Origin: Streptomyces rimosus
GTDB lineage: Bacteria > Actinomycetota > Actinomycetes > Streptomycetales > Streptomycetaceae
Direction: 5' to 3'
DNA: 64,000 nucleotides
Assembly: GCF_008704655.1 (NCBI RefSeq)
Contig: NZ_CP023688.1
Span: 6,888,001-6,952,000 of the forward strand
Shown: positions 17,396 through 26,389 of the stretch, piece after piece
Layout: every line of letters begins with the position of its first letter
Numbering within the stretch: position 1 is the first letter of the stretch
Translations under genes and position numbers: made by a program
Notes under the pieces: model-generated
Told to the model about the DNA's origin: nothing
The model's database searches: none
The model's input: only the letters and a program-made list of their open reading frames with translations

Positions 17396-18115
17396 TCAGA
17401 CGACCGCGCCGCCGCCCGGCAGGTCGTCCTCGTCCTCGTCGTCGTGCTTCATCCGGGCCACGAGCGTGGCGAAGCCGCCCAGGAAGCCGCCGATGCCCAG
17501 CAGCGTGATCCACCAGGTGACGGGCTGCTGCAACAGCACCATGAGCACCAGCAGCAGCGGCCCGCCGAGCACAGCGATCCAGGCGAACTTGGCCGTCACG
17601 TCGGCCTTGGGCAGCGGGGGCGGCTCGGGCGGTTCGAAGTGGCCCTCGTCCGAGTCGTCGAAGTCGTTGTCGGACGCTTCCTTCGCCGACCAGTCGCGCG
17701 GCCCGACGCCGGGCGCGAAGACCACGAAGCTGCCGACGGAGTCGCCGCCGGGCCGGCCGGGCGCACCGGGGGAGGGCTCGCTGCGCGGCCGCTCCTCGAC
17801 CGTCAGGCCGCCGTCGTCCCCGTCCGCACGCCCCGGGCCCGCCTTCTCGGGCGGCTTCCCGTCGGCGCGCGGCGTACTGTCCGGGCGGTCCTCGTCCGTA
17901 CGGCCGCGGTCCGCGCGGTCCGTGCCCGTACCGGGAGCACGGTCACCGGGAGCACGGTCGCCGGAAGGGCTGTCGGCGCCGCCGCGGTCCGTGCTGGAGA
18001 CCGGCCCGTCCTCGTCCGGGAAGGCGGGCGCCTCGCCGTACCCGGCCACTATCTCGGCCCAGGCGGCTTCCTCGTCCAGCGGGTCGCGGGGGTCGCGGGG
18101 GCTACGCTCCACCAC
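17396..18115 (-). CDS. hypothetical membrane protein with long acidic cytoplasmic region
   Basis: About 239 residues. The first 170 are Asp/Glu/Pro/Arg-rich and probably disordered (repeats of SGDRAPGD type). They are followed by two hydrophobic helices (FAWIAVLGGPLLLVLMVLL and WWITLLGIGGFLGGFATLVA) and an acidic end. The conserved-looking start VERSPRDPRDPLDEEAAWAEIVAGYGE resembles a recurring Streptomyces family of unknown role. GTG 18115 overlaps the end of the alpha/beta hydrolase gene by 14 bp and has GAGGAG before it, so the two are translationally coupled. Confidence 0.72.
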   Translation of the reverse strand: MVERSPRDPRDPLDEEAAWAEIVAGYGEAPAFPDEDGPVSSTDRGGADSPSGDRAPGDRAPGTGTDRADRGRTDEDRPDSTPRADGKPPEKAGPGRADGDDGGLTVEERPRSEPSPGAPGRPGGDSVGSFVVFAPGVGPRDWSAKEASDNDFDDSDEGHFEPPEPPPLPKADVTAKFAWIAVLGGPLLLVLMVLLQQPVTWWITLLGIGGFLGGFATLVARMKHDDEDEDDLPGGGAVV

Positions 18116-18899
18116 TGGCGGCCGTCTCCTCACTCTCCACGCCCCCGCGCACGCTCGGTGCCAGGCGGGCGATGAAGTCGTAGGTCTCCTGGAAGATCCG
18201 CTCGGCGTCGTGGTCGAGCGTGGCGACGTGGTAGCTGCGCTCCAGCAGCGTCTGCCGCACGTCCGTGGACGACACCCTGCTCAGGATGCGCTCGGAGTCG
18301 GCGGGCCGCACGACGTGGTCCTGCGGGCTGGTCAGCACCAGCAACGGCTGGGTCACCCGGGGCAGTTCGGCGTCGACGATCTGGAAGAAGCGGCGCAGCG
18401 AGTGCGCGGCGTGCAGCGGCACCCGGGTGTAGCCCAGTTCGTGGGCGCCGGGCTTGGCGATGTCGTCCGCCACGCCCTTGGTCGTCCGCACCACGTGCCG
18501 CAGCACCGGCAGCAGCGGGGCGGCCGCGTCGTGCACCTTGTTGCCGGGGTTGACCAGGGCCAGGCCGCTGACGGCGGGGCCGTGCTGGGCGGCCAGCCGC
18601 AGCGCCAGCGCGCCGCCCATCGACAGGCCGCACACGAAGACCCGCTCGCAGCGTCCGGTCAGCGACCGCAGCTCGCGGTCGACCTCGGCGTACCAGTCCT
18701 GCCAGGTCGTGAGCTGCATGTCCTGCCAGCGGGTGCCGTGTCCCGGCAGCAGCGGCAGCGAGACCGTCAGGCCGCGGTCGGCGAGATACTCCGCCCAGGG
18801 GCGCACGGACTGCGGGGAGCCGGTGAATCCGTGGCAGACGAGGACGCCGGTCGGGCCGCCGTCGCGGCGGAACGGCTCGGCTCCGGGAAGCAGCGGCAC
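18102..18899 (-). CDS. alpha/beta hydrolase, carboxylesterase or monoacylglycerol-lipase type
   Basis: A 265-residue hydrolase with LVCHGFTGSPQS (oxyanion HGFTG), nucleophile Ser in CGLSMGGALALR, acid Asp in TSPQDHVV and His in SYHVATLDHDAE. The lid region is short, as in bacterial carboxylesterase Est30 and monoacylglycerol lipases. It has no signal peptide. GTG 18899 follows GGAG by 7 bases. It is divergent from the plsC gene and first in a two-gene unit with the membrane protein downstream, which fits a role in lipid turnover; this is inference from context. Confidence 0.85.
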   Translation of the reverse strand: MPLLPGAEPFRRDGGPTGVLVCHGFTGSPQSVRPWAEYLADRGLTVSLPLLPGHGTRWQDMQLTTWQDWYAEVDRELRSLTGRCERVFVCGLSMGGALALRLAAQHGPAVSGLALVNPGNKVHDAAAPLLPVLRHVVRTTKGVADDIAKPGAHELGYTRVPLHAAHSLRRFFQIVDAELPRVTQPLLVLTSPQDHVVRPADSERILSRVSSTDVRQTLLERSYHVATLDHDAERIFQETYDFIARLAPSVRGGVESEETAASGGA

Positions 18900-19135
18900 C
18901 GGGGAACTCCGATCGGTGAGGGGCCGGGCGGCAACGGTTTGTGCGGGTTACTGGAAGCGTACGCGGAGCGGCGCCGGGCGGATAGGTCCAAAGGCACCCC
19001 GTGCCCCGGCCGTCGCCGGGAGGCGCCCGGGCCGTACGCGGCGGGGCCCGTTCACCGCCGGCGGAGCGGACCTTCGAGGAGAGGGGGGCGTCGGGGCAGG
19101 TTAAGGTCTTTGCGTCAGACACAGGAGGCAGTGGG

Positions 19136-19915
19136 TTGATCTACGGCGCAATGAAGTTTTCCGTCGGCGGGACGTTGAAGCTGGCTTTCCGTCCCTGGGT
19201 GGAGGGCCTGGAGAACATCCCCGCGACGGGACCCGCGATCCTGGCGAGCAACCACCTGTCCTTCTCGGACTCCTTCTTCCTGCCCGCGGTGCTCGACCGG
19301 AAGGTCACCTTCATCGCCAAGGCCGAGTACTTCACCACTCCGGGCGTCAAGGGCAAGCTGACCGCCGCCTTCTTCAAGGGGGTCGGCCAGCTGCCGGTGG
19401 ACCGCTCGGGCGCGCGCGGCGCGGGCGAGGCGGCGATCAAGAGCGGCATCGAGGTGCTGGAGCGCGGTGAGCTGTTCGGCATCTACCCGGAGGGCACCCG
19501 CTCGCCGGACGGCCGCCTCTACCGCGGCAAGCCGGGCGGCCTGGCCCGGGTGGCGCTGGCCACCGGCGCCCCGGTCATCCCCGTCGCCATGATCGACACC
19601 GAGAAGGTGCAGCCGCCCGGCAAGGTCATGCCGAAGATGATCAGGCCGGGCATCCGTATCGGCAAGCCGCTGGACTTCAGCCGGTACCACGGCATGGAGG
19701 GGGACCGCTTCATCCTGCGCTCGGTGACCGACGAGGTCATGTACGAGATCATGAAGCTGTCGGGCCAGGAGTACGTGGACATCTACGCGACCGCCGCCAA
19801 GCGGCAGATCGCGGAGGCCGCCAAGAAGAAGGCCGAGGCCGAGAAGGCCGAAAAGGCGGCCAAGACCGGCAAGGGGCAGCCGGAGCAGCAGGGCCGGACC
19901 GGATCCGGGGCGTAG
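19136..19915 (+). CDS. plsC: 1-acyl-sn-glycerol-3-phosphate acyltransferase (PlsC family)
   Basis: A 259-residue acyltransferase. The HX4D catalytic motif is NHLSFSD, the glycerol-phosphate-binding motif EGTR is in IYPEGTRSPDG, and PVIPVAMIDTEK follows. A Lys/Glu-rich helical tail ends the protein. The family acylates lysophosphatidate at the membrane to make phosphatidate. The start is a TTG at 19136 (LIYGAMKFSVGG), with AGGAGG at 19123-19128, 7 bases away. Rv2182c occupies the same place in M. tuberculosis. It is 29 bp upstream of the histidine kinase gene. Confidence 0.9.
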   Translation: MIYGAMKFSVGGTLKLAFRPWVEGLENIPATGPAILASNHLSFSDSFFLPAVLDRKVTFIAKAEYFTTPGVKGKLTAAFFKGVGQLPVDRSGARGAGEAAIKSGIEVLERGELFGIYPEGTRSPDGRLYRGKPGGLARVALATGAPVIPVAMIDTEKVQPPGKVMPKMIRPGIRIGKPLDFSRYHGMEGDRFILRSVTDEVMYEIMKLSGQEYVDIYATAAKRQIAEAAKKKAEAEKAEKAAKTGKGQPEQQGRTGSGA

Positions 19916-19944
19916 TCGCGCCCCGGCACAGGGGTGGGGGCGAA

Positions 19945-21261
19945 ATGGCAGAGGCAGAGATACGGTCCGCGGCCGGTGGGGCGGCGGGCCGGGGCACGGG
20001 GCGCCCGGGGCGGCCGGTCCGGATGTCCGTGGAGCTCCCGCTGTGGCGGGCGCTGACCGGTTACCGCGTGCTGACCCTGGCCTACGTCCTGGTCCTGTTC
20101 GTGGTCTCGTACAAGAAGTACGCCCACCCCCTCGTCGCCGCCGCCTACATGACGGCGCTGACCGTGTGGATGGCCTTCACCTGGCGTCGTACGACCTCGG
20201 CGGAGCGCTGCACCCGCGCCTTCCTCATCGGTGACCTGTCCTTCGCGCTCGGCGGCATCCTGCTCACCCTCGTGGCGGACAGCCATGAGCGGATCATGGA
20301 CGGCGCGGCGACCCTGCCTTCCATCTGGACGGCGGGCGCGGTGCTCGGCTTCGCGATCAAGGGCGGCTGGCGCTGGGCCGCGGTCGCCTCCGCGCTGGTC
20401 GCCGTGGTCAACCTGGTCGAGCGCCAGGAGCTGGCCCGCGACACCATCCACAACGTGGTGCTGGTGTGGGTGGCCAGCGTCGCCATCGGTTACGTGGTCG
20501 AGGTGGCCCGCGCCAGTGAGCGCACCCTCGCCCGCGCGCTCCAGATCGAGGCCGCCACCCGCGAGCGGGAACGGCTGGCCCGGGACATCCACGACAGCGT
20601 CCTGCAGGTCCTGGCCATGGTGCAGCGGCGCGGTGCCGCGATCGGCGGGGAGGCGGCCGAGCTGGGCCGGATGGCGGGCGAGCAGGAGGTCGCGCTGCGC
20701 ACGCTGGTCTCCAGCGGGCTGGTCCCGCCGTCGCGCCCGGGGGTCTCCGGCGCCGCGGACGACGCGGTCCGCACCCCGCAGGAGGCGCTGGCCGCACCCG
20801 TGCCGTGCGCCGAGGACGGCCCCGACGCCGGTCCCTGCGACGTACGGGCCCTGCTGGCGCCGCACGCCGGGGCGCGCGTCACCTTCTCCGAGCCCGGCGC
20901 GCCCGTCGTGCTCCCGGCCGCCGCCGCAGCGGAGCTGGCCGCCGCTGTCAGTGCCGCGTTGGACAATGTGCGGGTGCACGCGGGTGCCACGGCACAGGCG
21001 TGGATCCTGGTGGAGGACGAGCCGGACGAGGTGATCGTGACGGTGCGGGACGACGGCCCGGGCATCCCCGAGGGGCGGCTCGCGGACGCCGAGCGCGAGG
21101 GCCGCCTCGGGGTCGCCCTGTCGATCCGCGGCCGGCTGCGCGACCTGGGCGGCAGCGCCGACTGGATCTCGGTCCCCGGCCAGGGCACGGAAGTGGAGTT
21201 GAAGGTCCCCAAGGCCGGTGTGGTGCCCGGGGGCGGAAAGCGGGGGAGGAGCACGGCATGA
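19945..21261 (+). CDS. macS: membrane sensor histidine kinase, MacS-like
   Basis: A 438-residue NarL-group kinase. The N-terminal half has about six transmembrane helices (from YRVLTLAYVLVLFVVSY to VWVASVAIGYVVEVARA) with short loops and no large extracellular sensor. A HisKA_3 dimerisation helix carries the phosphorylated His216 in RERLARDIHDSVLQ. The C-terminal ATPase has DNVRVHAGATAQAW (N box) and VRDDGPGIP (G1). It overlaps the response regulator gene by ATGA. By position and sequence it looks like MacS of S. coelicolor (SCO2121 as I recall), which with MacR controls morphogenesis-related membrane protein genes. Confidence 0.85.
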   Translation: MAEAEIRSAAGGAAGRGTGRPGRPVRMSVELPLWRALTGYRVLTLAYVLVLFVVSYKKYAHPLVAAAYMTALTVWMAFTWRRTTSAERCTRAFLIGDLSFALGGILLTLVADSHERIMDGAATLPSIWTAGAVLGFAIKGGWRWAAVASALVAVVNLVERQELARDTIHNVVLVWVASVAIGYVVEVARASERTLARALQIEAATRERERLARDIHDSVLQVLAMVQRRGAAIGGEAAELGRMAGEQEVALRTLVSSGLVPPSRPGVSGAADDAVRTPQEALAAPVPCAEDGPDAGPCDVRALLAPHAGARVTFSEPGAPVVLPAAAAAELAAAVSAALDNVRVHAGATAQAWILVEDEPDEVIVTVRDDGPGIPEGRLADAEREGRLGVALSIRGRLRDLGGSADWISVPGQGTEVELKVPKAGVVPGGGKRGRSTA

Positions 21262-21929
21262 GCGAGGCCGCAAGCCTGAAGGTGATGGTGGTCGACGACC
21301 ACCCGATGTGGCGGGACGCGGTCGCCCGCGACCTGGCCGAGGCCGGGTTCGAGGTGGTGGCCACCGCCGGGGACGGGCCGCAGGCGGTGCGCCGCGCGCA
21401 GGCCGCGGCGCCCGACGTGCTGGTGCTGGACCTGAACCTGCCGGGCCTGCCCGGCGTGGAGGTCTGCCGGGAACTGGTCGGCGCCAACCCGGCGCTGCGG
21501 GTGCTGGTGCTCTCCGCCAGCGGCGAGCACGCCGATGTGCTGGAGGCCGTCAAGTCCGGCGCGACGGGCTATCTGCTGAAGTCGGCCAGCACGGCGGAGC
21601 TGCTGGACGCGGTGCGGCGTACGGCGGCCGGCGACCCGGTGTTCACGCCGGGCCTGGCCGGACTGGTCCTGGGGGAGTACCGCCGACTGGCGACCGAGCC
21701 CGCACCGGCCGCCGAGGACGAGCCGGGCGCGCCCCGGCTGACCGAGCGGGAGACCGAGGTGCTCCGCCTGGTCGCCAAGGGCCTGTCGTACAAGCAGATC
21801 GCCGAGCGGCTGGTCATCTCGCACCGCACGGTCCAGAACCACGTGCAGAACACCCTGGGCAAGCTCCAGCTGCACAACCGCGTCGAGCTGGTGCGGTACG
21901 CGATAGAACGCGGCCTGGACGAGGCGTGA
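21258..21929 (+). CDS. macR: LuxR/NarL-type response regulator, MacR-like
   Basis: A 223-residue regulator. The receiver domain has the acidic pocket VVDDHPMW, phosphoacceptor Asp58 in VLDLNLPG, and Lys in YLLKSAS. The C-terminal LuxR helix-turn-helix is LTERETEVLRLVAKGLSYKQIAERL through HRTVQNHVQNTLGKLQ. Its ATG overlaps the kinase stop codon. The MacR recognition site is, to my memory, the palindrome TGAGTACnnGTACTCA; a near match lies at 45445 in this window. A small hairpin downstream (22028-22046) may end the transcript. Confidence 0.87.
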   Translation: MSEAASLKVMVVDDHPMWRDAVARDLAEAGFEVVATAGDGPQAVRRAQAAAPDVLVLDLNLPGLPGVEVCRELVGANPALRVLVLSASGEHADVLEAVKSGATGYLLKSASTAELLDAVRRTAAGDPVFTPGLAGLVLGEYRRLATEPAPAAEDEPGAPRLTERETEVLRLVAKGLSYKQIAERLVISHRTVQNHVQNTLGKLQLHNRVELVRYAIERGLDEA

Positions 21930-22027
21930 GCCCGCGCCGCCCGGGGCGCGATGCCGTCCGTGCGGCGCGCGGGACGCCGTACGCGCCCTGTGCCATCCGC
22001 TCGTACGAGTGAACGCATCGCGCCAAC

Positions 22028-22046
22028 TCCCCGGCATTTCCGGGGA
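22028..22046 (+). terminator. small hairpin after macR
   Basis: TCCCCGG (22028-22034) and CCGGGGA (22040-22046) form a 7-bp stem with loop CATTT. It is followed by ATTCG rather than a T run, so termination is only possible. Confidence 0.4.
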
Positions 22047-22170
22047 ATTCGCCTTCCGCCCCATCCCTGGGTGACACACCTCGCCATTAGCGTGACCGGC
22101 GTCGGCACAGCACGGCCGCGCGCGGCCACCGGCGCGGGCGCGGCCCCTCACGGATGAAGGTGATGAAGCG

Positions 22171-23199
22171 ATGCGGGTCGGAGTACTGACCGGCGGCGGT
22201 GACTGCCCCGGTCTGAACGCGGTCATCCGGGGCGTGGTGCGCAAGGGCGTCCAGGAGTACGGCTACGGTTTCGTCGGCTTCCGGGACGGCTGGCGCGGGC
22301 CGCTGGAGGGCGACACGGTACCGCTCGACATCCCCGCCGTACGCGGCATCCTGCCCCGCGGCGGCACGGTCCTCGGCTCCTCGCGGACCAACCCCCTCAA
22401 GCACGAGGACGGCATCCGCCGGATCCGGGAGACCCTCGCCAAGGAGGAGGTCGAGGCGCTGATCACGATCGGCGGCGAGGACACCCTCGGCGTCGCCGCC
22501 CGGCTCTCCGGCGAATACGGCATCCCCTGCGTCGGCGTGCCCAAGACCATCGACAACGACCTGTCCGCCACCGACTACACCTTCGGCTTCGACACCGCCG
22601 TCGGCGTCGCCACCGAGGCCATCGACCGGCTGCACACCACCGCCGAGTCCCACATGCGCGTCCTGGTCGTCGAGGTGATGGGCCGGCACGCGGGCTGGAT
22701 CGCACTGCACTCCGGACTGGCCGGCGGCGCCAACGTCATCCTCATCCCCGAGCAGCGCTTCGACGTGGACCAGGTCTGCGGCTGGATCGAGTCCCGCTTC
22801 AAGGTGCGCTACGCGCCGATCGTGGTGGTCGCCGAGGGCGCCATGCCCAAGGACGGCGACCTGGTGCTCAAGCACGGCACCAAGGACTCCTTCGGGCATG
22901 TCCGCCTGACCGGTGTGGGCGAGTGGCTGGCCAAGGAGATCGAGGAGCGTACGGGCAAGGAGGCCCGTACGACGGTGCTCGGCCACACCCAGCGCGGCGG
23001 CACGCCCAGCGCCTTCGACCGCTGGCTGGCCACCCGCTTCGGCCTGCACGCGATCGACGCGGTGCGCGACGGCGACTTCGGGAAGATGGTCGCGCTGCGC
23101 GGCACCGACATCGTGCGGGTGCCGCTGGCGGAGGCCACCGCGAAGCTCAAGACCGTCGATCCGAAGCTGTACGCGGAAGCCGGGGTGTTCTTCGGCTGA
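22171..23199 (+). CDS. pfkA: 6-phosphofructokinase, group III, with pyrophosphate-type donor-site residues
   Basis: A 342-residue phosphofructokinase with GGGDCPGLNAVIRG, GGEDTLG and PKTIDNDLSATDYTFGFDTAV. Asp127, Asp129 and the following TIDND block are catalytic. At the donor site it has Asp104 (in GGED, residues 101-104) and Lys125; ATP-dependent enzymes have Gly at the equivalent of E. coli 104, and the Asp/Lys pair marks pyrophosphate-dependent enzymes such as that of Amycolatopsis methanolica, which this protein resembles along its length. It may therefore run reversibly with PPi. No other glycolytic gene is adjacent. ATG 22171 follows GAAGGTGATGAAG. Confidence 0.88.
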   Translation: MRVGVLTGGGDCPGLNAVIRGVVRKGVQEYGYGFVGFRDGWRGPLEGDTVPLDIPAVRGILPRGGTVLGSSRTNPLKHEDGIRRIRETLAKEEVEALITIGGEDTLGVAARLSGEYGIPCVGVPKTIDNDLSATDYTFGFDTAVGVATEAIDRLHTTAESHMRVLVVEVMGRHAGWIALHSGLAGGANVILIPEQRFDVDQVCGWIESRFKVRYAPIVVVAEGAMPKDGDLVLKHGTKDSFGHVRLTGVGEWLAKEIEERTGKEARTTVLGHTQRGGTPSAFDRWLATRFGLHAIDAVRDGDFGKMVALRGTDIVRVPLAEATAKLKTVDPKLYAEAGVFFG

Positions 23200-23388
23200 G
23201 CGGGCCTTCCACCGGTACGGGCGCCTCGTCGCGGCGCCGGATGCCGCCGCGCCCGGCATCTGGACGGCCCGGCCGGGCCCGGCGCCGTATATTCGGCCGT
23301 GTCACCGCATATGCCCGGAATGCGCCCGACGTGGCGTGACGGGCGCGCCGGTGACCGGACCGAGTGACCGGCAACGGCGGGAGACACC

Positions 23389-24405
23389 GTGGAGATCATC
23401 GCATTCGGCGTGCAGGCGGACGAGCGGCCGCTGCTGGTGAAGGCCTTCGCCGGCCGCCACCAGGTCCGCTGTCTCGACGTCTTCCTCAACCGCGACACCG
23501 CCCCCATCGCCGCGGGCTACGAGGTCGTCAGCGTCAGCGTCAACGCGGACCTGTGCGCCGAGGTGATCCAGGAGCTGGCCGTCGGCGGCACGAAGATGAT
23601 CGCCCAGCGCTCCACCGGCTACAACAACATCGATCTGGAGGCCGCGGCCGACCTCGGCGTGACCGTCGGCCGGGTCTCCTCGTACTCGCCGTACTCCGTC
23701 GCGGAGTTCGCCTGGGGCCTGGCCATGGCGGTCAACCGCCGGATCGTCCGGGCCGCGAACCGGACCCGCAACTTCGACTTCCGGCTGGACGGGCTGATGG
23801 GCCGCGACCTGCACGGCCGCACCGTCGGCGTGCTCGGCACCGGCAAGATCGGCGAGGCGTTCACCCGTATCGCGCACGGCTTCGGGATGGAGCTGCTGGG
23901 CTGGGACATCGCCGAGAACCCGCGCTGCGCCGAGCTGGGCATGAAGTACGTCGGCCTGGACCGGCTGTTCGCCGAATCGGACCTGATCAGCCTGCACGTA
24001 CCGCTGCTGGAGTCCACCCGCCACCTCATCGACGCCGCCGCGCTGGCCGCCATGAAGGACGACGCGATCCTGGTCAACTCCAGCCGCGGCGGCCTGGTGG
24101 ACACCGCGGCGCTCGTGGAGACCCTCAAGGCGGGCCGGCTCGCCGGTGTCGGCCTGGACGTCTACGAGGAGGAGGCCGGGCTCTTCTTCTTCGACAAGTC
24201 CCTGGAGGTCATCGACGACGACACCCTCGCCCGCCTGATGACCTTCGGGAACGTGCTGGTCACCTCGCACCAGGCGTACTTCACCGAGGACGCGGTCGGT
24301 CAGATCATCGGCGCCACCGTACGCAACGTCGAGGACTACCTGGCCGGCCGCGTCAACGACAACTTCCTCGTCACACCAGGACAGCGGCCAGCAGCCGCGC
24401 GGTGA
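23389..24405 (+). CDS. D-2-hydroxyacid dehydrogenase (D-lactate dehydrogenase type)
   Basis: A 338-residue NAD-dependent enzyme. The Rossmann glycine motif is VLGTGKIGEAF, the substrate Arg lies in NSSRGGLVDTAAL, the Glu in LDVYEEEAGLFF, and the catalytic His in VTSHQAYFTEDA. Insertion FDKSLEVIDDD and overall length match the fermentative D-lactate dehydrogenase (LdhA) branch, which reduces pyruvate to D-lactate. GTG 23389 follows GGGAGA. Its 3-prime end overlaps the convergent anthranilate synthase gene by 35 bp. Confidence 0.87.
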   Translation: MEIIAFGVQADERPLLVKAFAGRHQVRCLDVFLNRDTAPIAAGYEVVSVSVNADLCAEVIQELAVGGTKMIAQRSTGYNNIDLEAAADLGVTVGRVSSYSPYSVAEFAWGLAMAVNRRIVRAANRTRNFDFRLDGLMGRDLHGRTVGVLGTGKIGEAFTRIAHGFGMELLGWDIAENPRCAELGMKYVGLDRLFAESDLISLHVPLLESTRHLIDAAALAAMKDDAILVNSSRGGLVDTAALVETLKAGRLAGVGLDVYEEEAGLFFFDKSLEVIDDDTLARLMTFGNVLVTSHQAYFTEDAVGQIIGATVRNVEDYLAGRVNDNFLVTPGQRPAAAR

Positions 24406-26296
24406 TCCCGGCCCCGTCCAGCGTCAGCACGGACTCCGGGTGGAACTGCACCCCCGCGAAGCCCGGACCGCGCAGCGCGTGCACCTCGCCGGTCGCCGCG
24501 TCCCGGCTCAGCTCGACGCGGTGCATGGCCAGTTCCGTCACCGCCGGCTCGTCGCAGCGGGCCGTGAAGGTGTTGTAGAAGCCGACCGTCTCCGGGCGGC
24601 CGAAGAAGTCGATGCGCTCCTGCGCGCCCTGGAACGGCACCTCCTTGCGCACGATCTCCAGGCCCAGTTCGGCGGCGATCAGCTCATGGCCGAGGCAGAC
24701 CCCGAGCAGGCCGTGCCGGTGGTCGCGGACCAGCTCCGCCGTCAGCGCGCGCAGCAGGCGCATCTTCGGATCGGCGGTGTCCGACGGGTCGCCGGGCCCA
24801 GGGCCGAGCACGATCGGCCCCTCGTGGGCCGCCGCGGCTTCCCGCAGGCCCGGCTCGTCGTACCGCCGCACCGTCACCGTCAGCCCGGAGGTGCGCAGCA
24901 GGTGCGCCAGCATCGCGGTGAAGGTGTCCTCCGCGTCGATCACCAGCGCGTGGCCCGTCAGCGCGGCGGTCGGCGCGCTGCTCTGCATCCGCAGCCAGAA
25001 GGGAGCGAGGTCCGCGCGCCGGGCGTCCAGGGCGGCGCGCACCCGCGGGTCGTCGGCCAGCCGCGGCCGTCCGGCGGCGTCCTCGGTACGGTCCGGCGCG
25101 GGGCGCACGCCGAGCGCGGTGAGCACCCCGGCGGCCTTGGCATGGGTCTCGGCGACCTCGCCGCGCGGATCGGAGGCCCGTACGAGCGTGGCGCCGACCG
25201 CGACCCGCAGCCCGCCGTCCGCGTCGATGTCGGCCGTACGGATCAGGATCGGCGAGTCCAGCGTCTGCGCGCCGCCCGCGTCCCGGCCGATCAGCGCGAG
25301 CGCCCCGGCGTAGTAGCCCCGGCCGCCCACCTCGTGGCGCTCGATGACCCGGCAGGCGTTCTGCACCGGCGAGCCGACCACGGTCGCCGCGAACATCGTC
25401 TCCTTCAGCACCTCCCGCACATCGAGCGAGGAGCGCCCGCGCAGCTCATACTCCGTGTGCGCGAGGTGCGCCATCTCCTTCAGGCGCGGCCCGACCACCA
25501 CACCGCCCTTGTCGCCGACGGTGCACATCATCTTCAGCTCCTCGTCCACGACCATGGACAGCTCCTCCACCTCCTTGCGGTCGCCCAGGAACTCCAGCAG
25601 GTGTTCCGCGCTGGGGCCGCCGGCCGGGTAGCGGTAGGTGCCGCTGATCGGGTTCATCACGACCGTCCCGCCGGACATCCGGACGTGCACCTCGGGGCTG
25701 GCGCCGACCAGCGTGCGCAGGCCCGGCCGGTGGACGACGTACGTCCAGTACGCGCCGCGCTCACCGGCCAGCAGCCGCCGGAACAGGGCCAGCGCGTCGG
25801 CCGCGCCGAAGCCCGGGATCTCGCCCTGGAAGGTGCGCCGGATGACGAAGTTGGCGCCCTCCCCGGTGCAGATCTCGTCCTTCAGGACGCGCTCGACGAT
25901 CCCGGCGTACGCGTCGTCGGAGACGTCGAAGGCGCCGTCCTCGACCCGCACCTCATGCGCGGGCAACTGCTCCAGCACCTCGTCCAGGGGCAGCTCGTAC
26001 GCCTCGTCCGGGCGCAGTACGGCCAGTGGTGTGCCGTCGTCGCGGACATCGAAGCCGCGCTCGCGGATCTGCCGGAACGGTACGAGCGCCAGCGCGTCGG
26101 CGGTCGCCGCGCCGCCCTCCGGCACGCCCGCACCGAGCGGGATGTCCGCCAGCCGCGGCACCTCGGTCACCTCGCCGACCAGCACCTCGACGGTGTCGGC
26201 GGCCGGTCGGCCGGGCGTGCGGCGGCGCAGCAGGGCGAACGGCGGGCAGCCGGGGGACAGCAGACGCCGCAGGACGTCGTGGGTGGAGCGAGGCAT
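24371..26296 (-). CDS. trpE: fused anthranilate synthase (TrpE-TrpG)
   Basis: About 641 residues joining both subunits. The N-terminal chorismate-binding part (to about 430) has NPISGTYRYPAGG, EELSMVVDEELKMM and GYYAGALALIG. The C-terminal class I glutamine amidotransferase has GPGPGDPSD, catalytic Cys in LLGVCLGHELI, and His/Glu in GVQFHPESVLT. It makes anthranilate from chorismate and glutamine, the first step of tryptophan synthesis. PhzE-type 2-amino-2-deoxyisochorismate synthases share this layout, but the tryptophan attenuator upstream supports a biosynthetic role. ATG 26296 follows AGGAAGGAA. Confidence 0.88.
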   Translation of the reverse strand: MPRSTHDVLRRLLSPGCPPFALLRRRTPGRPAADTVEVLVGEVTEVPRLADIPLGAGVPEGGAATADALALVPFRQIRERGFDVRDDGTPLAVLRPDEAYELPLDEVLEQLPAHEVRVEDGAFDVSDDAYAGIVERVLKDEICTGEGANFVIRRTFQGEIPGFGAADALALFRRLLAGERGAYWTYVVHRPGLRTLVGASPEVHVRMSGGTVVMNPISGTYRYPAGGPSAEHLLEFLGDRKEVEELSMVVDEELKMMCTVGDKGGVVVGPRLKEMAHLAHTEYELRGRSSLDVREVLKETMFAATVVGSPVQNACRVIERHEVGGRGYYAGALALIGRDAGGAQTLDSPILIRTADIDADGGLRVAVGATLVRASDPRGEVAETHAKAAGVLTALGVRPAPDRTEDAAGRPRLADDPRVRAALDARRADLAPFWLRMQSSAPTAALTGHALVIDAEDTFTAMLAHLLRTSGLTVTVRRYDEPGLREAAAAHEGPIVLGPGPGDPSDTADPKMRLLRALTAELVRDHRHGLLGVCLGHELIAAELGLEIVRKEVPFQGAQERIDFFGRPETVGFYNTFTARCDEPAVTELAMHRVELSRDAATGEVHALRGPGFAGVQFHPESVLTLDGAGITARLLAAVLV

Positions 26297-26342
26297 GACG
26301 GCGGTTCCTTCCAGGAGGGGAGGAACGGCCCGCACAAACGGA

Positions 26343-26365
26343 AAGGCCGCCCCTCGGGCGGCCTT
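26343..26365 (-). terminator. attenuator terminator of the tryptophan leader
   Basis: The 10-bp arms 26343-26352 and 26356-26365 form a tight hairpin with a 3-base loop between the leader peptide and the synthase gene. The alternative pairing is between GGCGGCC of the leader peptide (26396-26402) and GGCCGCC of the terminator arm, the classical antiterminator arrangement. Confidence 0.75.
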
Positions 26366-26389
26366 CGCGATGTCGGTACGTACGCGCGA

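Noticed and set aside
17398..18110. Repeated GDRAPGD-type blocks as a mobile or repeat element
   Set aside because: They are short in-frame low-complexity repeats within a disordered region of a membrane protein, without terminal repeats or transposase.
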